DNA from: Treponema sp.
GTDB taxonomy: Bacteria > Spirochaetota > Spirochaetia > Treponematales > Breznakiellaceae
Assembly (NCBI GenBank): GCA_031261385.1
Contig: JAISJS010000086.1
Location: 1-6,613 of the forward strand
DNA length: 6,613 bases
Direction: 5' to 3'
The notes under the pieces are model-generated. The model made no database searches, was not told where the DNA came from, and worked only from the letters and a program-made list of their open reading frames with translations. Shown piece by piece: positions 1-6,484 of the stretch (the stretch's first letter is position 1; the number at the start of each line of letters is the position of its first letter). The translations under genes were made by a program, and so were the position numbers.

Positions 1-1727
1 TCCATGGTCTTTTCATGAGCGCGGATACGCCGGGTTGCCTCATATCCATCCATTTCCGGCATGTGTATGTCCATAAAAATTAAATCATATACGCCGTTTT
101 GGGAGATAAATTTATCAACAGCTTCCGTACCGTTACAGGCAAATTCGATGGTGATGTTTGTTGATTCCAGCAGTGCGGCGATAATTTCGCGGTTAATCTC
201 AATATCTTCTGCTATCAGAATGGTTTTTCCGGTAAAATCACAGGTTTCCGCAGATACCTCATCCGGTTTGATCTCCGGCACTTCGCCGTGGGGAAGGCTG
301 ACTTCAATGGAAAAAGTGGACCCGTGCCCGATGACGGACCGCGCCTGTATGCTGCCGCCCATAAGTTCAATAATCCGCTTGCTGATTGCAAGCCCCAAAC
401 CGGTCCCGCCGAATTTTCTTGAAATATTGTTGTCGGCCTGTTCAAAGGCAGTAAACAAACGTGACATCTGTTCTTCGGAAATACCGATGCCGGTATCCGT
501 TACGGAAATACGAAAAGCCGTCTGCCCGTTTTCATCGCGGACAAGATGCGCGCTTAAGGTAATTTCGCCTTCTTCCGGCGTAAATTTTACCGCATTGCTC
601 AACAGGTTGGTGACAATCTGCGCCAGGCGCTGCCGGTCACCGATGAGATAGTGCGGAATATTTGGATCGACATCCACCGTGAATTTCTGCCGCTTGTTTT
701 GAATGTTGCCGTTTATGACGGTTGCAATGGAGTTCATCATTTCGGCAAAATCGAATGATTCTGATGACAATTCAAATTTATCAGCCTCTATTTTTGACAT
801 ATCAAGGATGTCGTTGATAACCCCAAGCAGATGAATCGACGCAGTGTTGATTTTTTTCAAACCGTCTTTATGGCGTTCAATGTCATTGGAAGAGGCGAGT
901 ATGGATATTGTGCCGATAATTGCGTTTAACGGGGTGCGAATCTCATGGCTCATATTTGCAAGGAACTGGCTTTTTGAAAGCGAAGCAGCTTCCGCTATGA
1001 CGGTTTTATCTTCCAGTTCTTTTGTACGCTTTTGCACCAGAGTTTCCAGGTGAGAGTTGGATGACGCTAAATCCATGGTTTTAATAAAATTGGAAACAAA
1101 CATCCTGAATACCACAATGGAGATAAAGGTGGTGATGCCGGTAATAATGGGAAACATCACGCGCATATCACTCTGTAAAAATTCACTGATTTCTGATACT
1201 CCCCGCGAATCGGTGATATGGCGTGTGGCAAACATAAGTAATATGGTATAGGAGAAAATGCCCGCAATGGTGAGGATGCTTTGCTTTACGGGCAATATGG
1301 GTATCATGCCGATAATCAGCAGCAGAATAATATATGAGTTAAGTCCCTGCCGCGATAAAATATTCATGGTGTGGAATGACATCTGGATTACCAGATAAAG
1401 GTACAGCAGGCTGTTCACCAAAAATTTTTTGGCCATAGGGCTTTTTATTTTGTCCCTTTTGGCCTGTGCAAGCAATATCCAATAGGTTGTCCCGATGACA
1501 AGCGTTACCAGTGAAAGCAGAATATAATACGCCAGCGGGATAGTAACGCCTTCACCCATCTGTTGCGGAAGCAGGACATTGACAAGCTGCAAAATAACCT
1601 GCATGACGACCATATAGATGGCCAGTCCGTGCATACGGTTAACATTGGCCTTGAGCAGTTCTTGCTGAAAAGCGGCTTTGTATTCATCGGGAACCCTTGT
1701 AAATGAGTTTTTGGGTGATGGACTCAT
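1..1727 (-). CDS. Hybrid sensor histidine kinase (C-terminus cut by window edge)
   Basis: A membrane-bound two-component sensor that should autophosphorylate on histidine and pass the phosphate to its own receiver domain. The minus strand stays open from ATG at 1727 to the window edge (575 full codons, unfinished). About six hydrophobic segments lie at residues 33-53, 63-87, 101-119, 131-148, 150-167 and 190-211, with short loops and no sizeable extracellular domain. A short charged, possibly coiled, linker (about 215-250) leads to the HisKA domain with MSHEIRTPLNAI (phospho-acceptor His261). The ATPase domain shows the N box NLLSNAVKF (from 374), DTGIG (411-415) and GGTGLGL (440-446). A receiver domain starts near 503, with the acidic pair E507/D508 and phospho-acceptor Asp553 in FMDIHMPEMDG. 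Its end, and any Hpt or output domain, lie outside the window. The ATG directly follows the stop of the upstream phosphoesterase gene, so co-transcription is very likely. The signal sensed is unknown. Confidence 0.93.
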   Translation of the reverse strand, partial: MSPSPKNSFTRVPDEYKAAFQQELLKANVNRMHGLAIYMVVMQVILQLVNVLLPQQMGEGVTIPLAYYILLSLVTLVIGTTYWILLAQAKRDKIKSPMAKKFLVNSLLYLYLVIQMSFHTMNILSRQGLNSYIILLLIIGMIPILPVKQSILTIAGIFSYTILLMFATRHITDSRGVSEISEFLQSDMRVMFPIITGITTFISIVVFRMFVSNFIKTMDLASSNSHLETLVQKRTKELEDKTVIAEAASLSKSQFLANMSHEIRTPLNAIIGTISILASSNDIERHKDGLKKINTASIHLLGVINDILDMSKIEADKFELSSESFDFAEMMNSIATVINGNIQNKRQKFTVDVDPNIPHYLIGDRQRLAQIVTNLLSNAVKFTPEEGEITLSAHLVRDENGQTAFRISVTDTGIGISEEQMSRLFTAFEQADNNISRKFGGTGLGLAISKRIIELMGGSIQARSVIGHGSTFSIEVSLPHGEVPEIKPDEVSAETCDFTGKTILIAEDIEINREIIAALLESTNITIEFACNGTEAVDKFISQNGVYDLIFMDIHMPEMDGYEATRRIRAHEKTM

Positions 1728-2717
1728 TTACTTCCCGGCCCCCTCATAAAATGCAATGGCGCGGTGCTTCAGGAAGGTATCGATCAAACGGTCGGAGGTG
1801 AGTTTTTCGATGGGAATGAATCCGCCCGCCATGTGATCGTGACCGCCGCCGACGCCGGTTCCTTCCACAAGGTAACGGACCAGATCGTTGGCTTTAATCC
1901 GGGGACTGGTGCTCCGTACCGAAAGTTTAACTCCCGTGTCACGGATCGCGTAGGCTACCACGATGTTGACCCCCGCAACGCTGACCACAATGTCGCCTGC
2001 GGCGCCAAGGAGGGAATCGTTGCTGCTGGTCAGGCGGAGAAAGCCAAGCTCGTCATAGGTTTCTACGGTTTTGAACGCTTCGGCGTAAAGGGCCAGGTCT
2101 TTTTTGGAAATCTCGTTTCCCCGCAGTTCGGCGATCATCGGAATATCGGCAAGGTTATAGAGCTTGTAAAACATATCGATATCAAGCGTATTTGCCCCGC
2201 GGGTAAGATCGCTTGTATCCATAAAAATGCCGTAGAGCAGGGCGGTGGCAATTTCCCGCGGCGGGACGATGTCATTTTCAAAATAATATTCGGCGATGAT
2301 TGCGCTGCAGCTTCCCGTTTCGGGCCTGACGTCTTCAAAACGGTAACCCTGATTCCCCATGTATTGATGGTGATCGATGACGGCAACTTCGTCGGTGGGC
2401 AGGTCGGTGATATTGGCGTTTCCCTTTTGGGCGTCCACGAGAACGGCCCAGTCTTCGGTCCCCAGGGTATGGGCGTCGGCGGCCCGGATCATCGGTACCT
2501 TAAAAAGTTCGAGCATTTTGAGGGAATTGGTCTTTTCGATTTCCAGATCGTAGACAATTCTGACTTTTTTAAGCCCCTTGTGATTTAAAAGGTAATACAG
2601 GCCGAGGCTCGACGAAATGGCGTCCGGATCGGGCACATTGTGCGGCTGGATGAAAATCTCATCGGGAGCGTCCTTGAGTATATCGACCAGGACATCAAGT
2701 TTAGTGGGTGTATCCAT
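1728..2717 (-). CDS. DHH/DHHA1-family phosphoesterase (NrnA/RecJ-like superfamily)
   Basis: A predicted cytosolic, metal-dependent phosphodiesterase of 329 residues, the usual size for two-domain DHH proteins of the NrnA type. The N-terminal DHH domain carries all expected metal ligands: HNVPDPDA (His26, Asp30, Asp32), Asp95 in VDA, the DHH triad at 115-117 and Asp167 in FMDTSD. The C-terminal DHHA1 domain has GGGHDHMAGG at 290-299, the substrate-binding loop. Family members degrade short oligoribonucleotides, pAp or linear products of cyclic dinucleotides. The MDTSDLTRGA stretch does not look like classical NrnA to me, so the substrate is left open and no symbol is given. The start ATG at 2717 has only a G-rich AAAGGGGGG about 13 bases upstream as a possible ribosome site. 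It is first in a leftward pair with the histidine kinase and divergent from argG. Confidence 0.9.
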   Translation of the reverse strand: MDTPTKLDVLVDILKDAPDEIFIQPHNVPDPDAISSSLGLYYLLNHKGLKKVRIVYDLEIEKTNSLKMLELFKVPMIRAADAHTLGTEDWAVLVDAQKGNANITDLPTDEVAVIDHHQYMGNQGYRFEDVRPETGSCSAIIAEYYFENDIVPPREIATALLYGIFMDTSDLTRGANTLDIDMFYKLYNLADIPMIAELRGNEISKKDLALYAEAFKTVETYDELGFLRLTSSNDSLLGAAGDIVVSVAGVNIVVAYAIRDTGVKLSVRSTSPRIKANDLVRYLVEGTGVGGGHDHMAGGFIPIEKLTSDRLIDTFLKHRAIAFYEGAGK

Positions 2718-2737
2718 CAGAGTAGTATATCCCCCCT

Positions 2738-2767
2738 TTGAATGTATTGCCAGATATATGATATAAT
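2738..2767 (+). promoter_or_regulatory. Predicted sigma-70-type promoter of argG
   Basis: TTGAAT at 2738-2743 (4 of 6 matches to TTGACA) is followed by an 18-bp spacer and a perfect TATAAT at 2762-2767. Transcription would start near 2774, giving a leader of about 23 bases. A second perfect TATAAT lies at 2774-2779 but has no good -35 partner and sits very close to the ribosome site. The region is AT-rich and shared with the divergent phosphoesterase gene, whose own promoter I could not identify. Confidence 0.55.
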
Positions 2768-2786
2768 TTTTCGTATAATTTTATTT

Positions 2787-2790
2787 GGAG
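2787..2790 (+). promoter_or_regulatory. Shine-Dalgarno site that fixes the argG start
   Basis: GGAG lies six bases before ATG 2797. The alternative in-frame TTG at 2785 overlaps this site and would add only MESF, so ATG 2797 is the better start. Confidence 0.7.
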
Positions 2791-2796
2791 TCATTT

Positions 2797-4044
2797 ATGA
2801 AGAAGAAGATTGTCCTTGCCTATTCAGGCGGGCTTGACACTACGGTAATTATCCCCTGGCTCAGGGAAAACCACGATTGCGATATTATTGCCGTTTGTGT
2901 GGATGTGGGCCAGGCTGCCGACTGGAAAACCATTAAAAAACGGGCCCTGGACACGGGCGCCGCCGCCTGTTATGTAGCCGATGTCCGCAGGGAATATGTG
3001 GAGGACTATGTGTGGCCCGCCCTTAAGGCCAATGCCCTGTACGAGGACAAGTACCTTTTGGGAACTTCCACAGCCCGGCCGCTTATTGCAAAGGTTCTTG
3101 TGGATTATGCCCGGAAAGAGGGCGCCTCCGCCATCGCCCACGGCGCTACCGGCAAGGGAAACGATCAGGTTCGTTTTGACCTGGGTATCATGGCCCTTGC
3201 CCCCGACATCGAAATTATTGCCCCCTGGCGGACCTGGAAACTCAAGAGCCGGGATGAGGAAATCCGCTACCTTAAACGGCGGAATATTCCCGTGCCCATG
3301 AAGAAAAAAGATTCTTACAGCCGTGACGATAATCTGTGGCATATTTCCCATGAGGGCCTCGAACTTGAGGACCCCGCCAACGAGCCGGTTCTTTCAAAAA
3401 TGCTCCAAATGACCGTGCCTCCCGAGAAGGCGCCCAACAAAGGCGAATACGTTGAGATCGAATTTGAAAAAGGCATTCCGGTCGCGGTGAACGGCAAAAA
3501 ACTTGACGGGGTAACGCTTATCAATACCCTTAATAAAATCGGCGGCGCCCATGGGGTTGGCCTTGTGGACCTCGTTGAAAACCGCGTCGTCGGTATGAAA
3601 AGCCGCGGGGTCTATGAAACTCCCGGAGGCAGCATACTGTATTATGCCCATCAGGAACTGGAGCACCTCTGCCTTGACCGGCAGACCTATGCCTTTAAGC
3701 AGCAGATTGCCCAAAAGATGGGCGAGGTGATTTACGGCGGCCTCTGGTTTACCCCGCTGCGTGAAGCGCTTTCCGCCTTTGTCGATTCAACCCAGGAAAC
3801 GGTGACCGGCACGGTAAAGCTCAAGCTCTACAAGGGCAGCATACGCGCCGCCGGCGCCGTTTCTCCGTTCTCGCTGTACAACGCCAGCATCGCCAGCTTT
3901 ACCACCGGCGACCTCTACAACCATGCCGACGCCAAAGGCTTCATACGGCTCTACGGCCTCCCGGTACTGGTCCGCGCCTTGATGCAGCAGGAAAAAAAAG
4001 GCGGAGGTAAAACCGCCAAGGGCGCAGGTAAGAATAAGAAATAA
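2797..4044 (+). CDS. argG: Argininosuccinate synthase
   Basis: Condenses citrulline and aspartate with ATP (to AMP and PPi) to form argininosuccinate, the penultimate step of arginine synthesis in the cytosol. The protein has 415 residues from ATG 2797, slightly longer than many ArgG proteins. The N-terminal ATP pyrophosphatase loop is AYSGGLDTT (8-16). Further family signatures are [10 protein letters not shown] (87-96), [12 protein letters not shown] (116-127, citrulline/aspartate/ATP site), [15 protein letters not shown] (179-193) and [12 protein letters not shown] (267-278). The position usually read as Ser in the LDTS motif is Thr here, a conservative change. The last 20 or so residues are a low-complexity Lys/Gly tail ([17 protein letters not shown]) that is not part of the catalytic fold. 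argH follows on the same strand, so the two catalyse consecutive steps and probably share a transcript. Confidence 0.97.
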   Translation: MKKKIVLAYSGGLDTTVIIPWLRENHDCDIIAVCVDVGQAADWKTIKKRALDTGAAACYVADVRREYVEDYVWPALKANALYEDKYLLGTSTARPLIAKVLVDYARKEGASAIAHGATGKGNDQVRFDLGIMALAPDIEIIAPWRTWKLKSRDEEIRYLKRRNIPVPMKKKDSYSRDDNLWHISHEGLELEDPANEPVLSKMLQMTVPPEKAPNKGEYVEIEFEKGIPVAVNGKKLDGVTLINTLNKIGGAHGVGLVDLVENRVVGMKSRGVYETPGGSILYYAHQELEHLCLDRQTYAFKQQIAQKMGEVIYGGLWFTPLREALSAFVDSTQETVTGTVKLKLYKGSIRAAGAVSPFSLYNASIASFTTGDLYNHADAKGFIRLYGLPVLVRALMQQEKKGGGKTAKGAGKNKK

Positions 4045-4048
4045 GATA

Positions 4049-4193
4049 AACCGCAGAGGACGCAGAGATTTCGAACCAAAGGTTCGCGCAGAGGACACGG
4101 AGAAGGAATGGAATTTTGAAAATTCTCTATTCAAATTTCCGTTTTGGTTTTCTTTGCGAACTCTGCGTTCCTGCCTCTGCGCTCTCTGCGGTT
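4049..4193. repeat. Long imperfect palindrome of CGCAGAG units between argG and argH
   Basis: AACCGCAGAG (4049-4058) pairs perfectly with CTCTGCGGTT (4184-4193). After a G-T wobble and one mismatch the stem continues with CGCAGAG 4061-4067 against CTCTGCG 4175-4181. A third CGCAGAG (4087-4093) faces CTCTGCG 4161-4167. Two smaller perfect hairpins sit inside: CGAACC-AAA-GGTTCG (4072-4086) and GAATTTT-G-AAAATTC (4111-4125), the latter close to the centre. The element fills about three quarters of the argG-argH gap and encodes nothing. No T-run follows the stem, so it is not a standard intrinsic terminator. The CGCAGAG motif resembles intergenic repeats I recall from many environmental bacterial genomes. 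Whether it is dispersed in this genome cannot be seen here. Confidence 0.8.
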
Positions 4194-4240
4194 AATATTC
4201 CTCTGGTTATATTTTTGGATTAAGTGAGGCGATTTTTTTG

Positions 4241-5650
4241 ATGGGTGATGATAAACAAAATTCCAATGTTCTCTGGGCGGGGCGGCTTACCGAAAAACCC
4301 TCCGGTGAAGCTTTTGCGTTTCAGGCTTCCATAGCTGTGGACAAAAGGCTTGCCCGGGATGACATCAACGGAAGCCGGGTCCATGTAATGATGCTCGGTA
4401 AACAGGGGATCATTCCCGCGGAGACCGCCGCGAAAATTGATGCGGAACTTGCCCGCATTGATGAAGAACTTGCAGCGGGAAGCCTTGCTATAGATCCCGG
4501 CGCCGAGGACATTCACTCCTTTATTGAAGGGCTTCTTACCGAACGGCTTGGCGACGCGGGCCGAATGGTTCATGCGGGGCGCAGCCGGAACGATCAGGTT
4601 GCTGTCGATTTTAAATTATACCTCAAACGGATTGTCCCGGAGATTCAAAAAGAATTTATTGCTGCCATCAACACGCTGCTCGATCAGGCGGACAAGCATA
4701 CCGAAAGCGTGATGCCCGGTTACACCCACCTCCAGCGGGCGCAGCCTGTGACGCTGGCCCACCATCTGTGCGCATGGTGCGCCGCCCTCGAACGGGATCT
4801 TGGCCGCTTTGCCGACGCCCTTGTCCGGCTCGACGAATGCCCGCTTGGAGCGGGCGCTTTGGCAGGGACCGGCTTACCGCTGGACCGGGAAGCAACGGCG
4901 GCGGCTCTCGGCTTTGCACGGCCAAGCCTCAATTCGATGGATTCCGTTGCCGACCGGGATTTCGCCCTTGAACTTGCGTCGGATGCGGCAATCGCCATGA
5001 CCCACCTTTCCCGTTTCTGCGAGGACGTCGTGATCTGGGCCAGTGAAGAATTTAAATTTATCAATGTAGCGGAGAGCTGGAGCACCGGTTCTTCGATCAT
5101 GCCGCAAAAAAAGAACCCCGATTTTGCCGAGCTTATCCGCGGCAAGTCGGGCAGAACCGCAGGAAACCTTGTTACGCTGCTTACCCTTATCAAAGGCCTG
5201 CCCTATGCCTACGACAAGGATCTCCAGGAAGACAAGGAAAGTCTTTTTGACAGTCTCGATACCCTTACCATGTGTCTTAGAATGTTTCGCGGTATGATGG
5301 GCAGCGCCGTTTTCAATACGGAAAAAATGGAAGCGGCCTGCACCGGCGGTTTTCTTGAAGCCACCGATGCGGCTGAATATTTGGTCTGCAAAGGCCTGCC
5401 GTTCCGTAAGGCCCACGAAGTGTCTGCGCTTATCGTTCGTGACTGCATCGCCGCAGGTCAAAAAGGAATCGCCGGGCGGACACTGGCGGAATTGAAAAGT
5501 CACTCAGAGTTATTTGAAGATGATATTTATAAGGCGATAACGCCTGCCGCCTGTGTCGCCGCACGGCGCCTGCCCGGCGGGCCGGCGCCTGAAGAAGTGA
5601 AGCGGCAGATTAGGATATTGCGCGAAAGGTTAGAAATGATTAGCCTATAG
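4241..5650 (+). CDS. argH: Argininosuccinate lyase
   Basis: Cleaves argininosuccinate into arginine and fumarate, the last step of arginine synthesis, as a cytosolic homotetramer of the fumarase/aspartase superfamily. From ATG 4241 it has 469 residues, the usual length. It opens with LWAGRLTEKPSG (11-22). Conserved blocks follow: AGRSRNDQVAVDFKLYL (112-128), YTHLQRAQPVTLAHH (161-175, with His163 expected to act in catalysis), DSVADRDFALE (234-244) and the superfamily signature GSSIMPQKKNPD (283-294), whose loop supplies the catalytic serine. The C-terminal GGPAPEEVKRQI is also typical. A TTG directly before the ATG (4238) is closer to optimal spacing from the GTGAGG ribosome site (4224-4229) and would add one residue. 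No separate promoter is convincing, so expression with argG is likely, across the intervening palindrome. Confidence 0.97.
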   Translation: MGDDKQNSNVLWAGRLTEKPSGEAFAFQASIAVDKRLARDDINGSRVHVMMLGKQGIIPAETAAKIDAELARIDEELAAGSLAIDPGAEDIHSFIEGLLTERLGDAGRMVHAGRSRNDQVAVDFKLYLKRIVPEIQKEFIAAINTLLDQADKHTESVMPGYTHLQRAQPVTLAHHLCAWCAALERDLGRFADALVRLDECPLGAGALAGTGLPLDREATAAALGFARPSLNSMDSVADRDFALELASDAAIAMTHLSRFCEDVVIWASEEFKFINVAESWSTGSSIMPQKKNPDFAELIRGKSGRTAGNLVTLLTLIKGLPYAYDKDLQEDKESLFDSLDTLTMCLRMFRGMMGSAVFNTEKMEAACTGGFLEATDAAEYLVCKGLPFRKAHEVSALIVRDCIAAGQKGIAGRTLAELKSHSELFEDDIYKAITPAACVAARRLPGGPAPEEVKRQIRILRERLEMISL

Positions 5651-5826
5651 GGTAATGTAGAGATGCGGGATATTGATGCCGGTCTAAAGATCCTCATGGC
5701 GATCGGGGATAAAAAAATATGCCGGTGGATCTTATTGTCAGCAGAATGAGTAAATATCAGGAACAACGACTCCTGCCCGGTTTAGAGCGAGTAATATCAC
5801 GGAAAGGTATAGTTATTTGTGGCTAA
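5651..5826 (+). pseudogene. C-terminal remnant of a small nucleotidyltransferase (MNT type), frameshifted
   Basis: Two short overlapping frames join into one plausible protein tail. The first, in the argH frame just behind its stop, reads VEMRDIDAGLKILMAIGDKK up to the A7 run at 5711-5717. The second starts at 5719 and reads MPVDLIVSRMSKYQEQ, then LLPGLERVISRKGIVICG, ending at TAA 5824-5826. Adding one A to the run would fuse them. The fused text follows the pattern of the second half of minimal nucleotidyltransferases: a helix, then a (P)VDLIV-type strand, a variable helix and a terminal G-hydrophobic-LYG-like end. The catalytic GS...DxD part that should lie upstream is absent, because argH occupies that place. 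It is therefore non-functional in the usual sense. Such proteins usually pair with a HEPN partner, and none is visible here. The assignment rests on pattern memory. Confidence 0.45.
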
Positions 5827-6004
5827 TACCGCGATATGATATTGGAATGAACATAACAGACGATGATATGAATCTTGTTTTACAAAATGTCCAATCAATA
5901 AAGGCTTTTCTGCAAAAAGAGGTGTCAAGTGGTGGGCTTACCATCCTTTAAGTTTTTCATAGCATTACTATAGCATTGGTCGTGCCGGACCTTAACAATC
6001 CGTT
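5827..6004. other. Intergenic stretch without a supported gene
   Basis: This lies between the nucleotidyltransferase remnant and the leftward phosphoesterase remnant. An imperfect inverted repeat overlaps its left edge: AATATCA (5793-5799) with TGATATT (5837-5843), and inside it GGTAT (5806-5810) with ATACC (5826-5830). ATAGCATT occurs twice, 11 bases apart (5959-5966, 5970-5977). A 34-codon frame (5847-5951) has no good ribosome site and no recognisable family. No T-run terminator was found for argH or for the phosphoesterase remnant. Confidence 0.5.
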
Positions 6005-6415
6005 TTAAATAGTTGTATCAGCCACTTTGATTATATCCTGGATACTCACCGGGTGATAGTTCTGTACATCCACCCCGACATTGATCGCCCTGCGCCCTAA
6101 AGCCTGGAATTTTTTCTGATATTCGGCGTTTCCACCGCCATTGTGTATGTGGCCGTACAGGTGGATGGAATCATGGAAATAACTATCCCATTCCAGGATT
6201 GGGTAATGGAACAGGATAAATTTTCGTTTTTGGTAATCGAGGACGTAATAGTCCTTTACCCATTCAAAGGCATCTAACCTGAATACTTGGTCATCAAGAT
6301 ATTTTTCGTGATTGCCCCTGATTAATGAATATTCCGACCGCAAAGACCCACGAGTCCGAAGGAAGTGATCCATTGGTCCGATGAAACTGATCCACCCCTC
6401 CGAAGATAGCGCCAT
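6005..6415 (-). pseudogene. Metallophosphoesterase 3' remnant, 5' end replaced by IS21 end sequence
   Basis: The frame reads 136 codons from ATG 6415 to TAA at 6007-6005, but only about the last 106 look like real protein. These begin at LIRGNHEKYL (residues 31-40) and hold calcineurin-like phosphoesterase motifs: GNHE (34-37), FHYP with His70, LYGHIHN (His89, His91) and the family-typical INVGVDVQNYHPVS near the end. The N-terminal metal-binding DxH and GD motifs, normally 60-80 residues further upstream, are missing. Residues 1-30 are translated from the 22-bp repeat array at the IS end, and a stop lies just six codons before the ATG. The best junction is 6325/6326, after which the coding text resumes with TTA ATC AGG GGC. 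An intact relative would be a cytosolic metal-dependent phosphoesterase of about 170-190 residues. This copy should be inactive. The missing 5' part may lie beyond the IS, outside the window. Confidence 0.75.
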
Positions 6416-6420
6416 ACGAA
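6333..6420. repeat. Four 22-bp degenerate repeats at the IS21 end (probable transposase sites)
   Basis: TCCGA recurs on the plus strand at 6333, 6355, 6377 and 6399, exactly 22 bp apart. Read on the minus strand the units are 6420-6399, 6398-6377, 6376-6355 and 6354-6333, each ending in (T/A)TCGGA or GTCGGA. The inner two share RTGGATCA followed by a pyrimidine-rich middle. The unit at the outer tip has GTGGGTC, and the unit nearest istA keeps mainly the TTCGGA part. Several IS21-family elements are known to carry multiple repeats at their ends that may bind the IstA transposase, and this array fits that role. Confidence 0.7.
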
Positions 6421-6444
6421 ACAGACCTTTCTAAAATGGATATA

Positions 6445-6479
6445 CGCACCCAGCGGGTGCGAAAACCATATCAGGAGGT
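6445..6479 (+). promoter_or_regulatory. Hairpin plus strong ribosome site ahead of istA
   Basis: CGCACCC (6445-6451), loop AGC, GGGTGCG (6455-6461) form a perfect seven-pair stem. Twelve bases later comes AGGAGGT (6473-6479), a near-perfect Shine-Dalgarno site five bases before ATG 6485. The hairpin could limit read-through from outside promoters or modulate istA translation, but it does not cover the ribosome site itself. Confidence 0.5.
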
Positions 6480-6484
6480 CAAAT

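Noticed and set aside
61..651. 196-codon plus-strand frame at the left edge
   Set aside because: The minus strand here encodes the ATPase and receiver domains of the histidine kinase with all motifs, so this frame is an antisense shadow.
1764..2588. 274-codon open frame on the plus strand opposite the DHH gene
   Set aside because: It is a mirror of the codon pattern of the real minus-strand gene, has no recognisable domain, and the opposite strand carries every catalytic motif.
2824..3351. 175-codon minus-strand frame inside argG
   Set aside because: It is opposite conserved ArgG motifs, is compositionally odd (Gly/Pro-rich), and has no family resemblance.
4048..4194. CGCAGAG units considered as a CRISPR array or intrinsic terminator
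   Set aside because: The units are arranged as one palindrome rather than direct repeats with even spacers, and no T-run follows the stem.
5527..5766. 79-codon minus-strand frame over the argH 3' end
   Set aside because: Most of it is antisense to conserved ArgH C-terminal sequence, and the remainder overlaps the nucleotidyltransferase remnant.
5793..5843. Inverted repeat AATATCA...TGATATT considered as the argH terminator
   Set aside because: It is AT-rich, interrupted by a 6x6 internal loop and not followed by a T-run.
5847..5951. 34-codon plus-strand frame starting MNITDDDMNL
   Set aside because: It has no convincing ribosome site and no known family, and it sits in decayed sequence. 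It might be another gene fragment, but nothing supports that.
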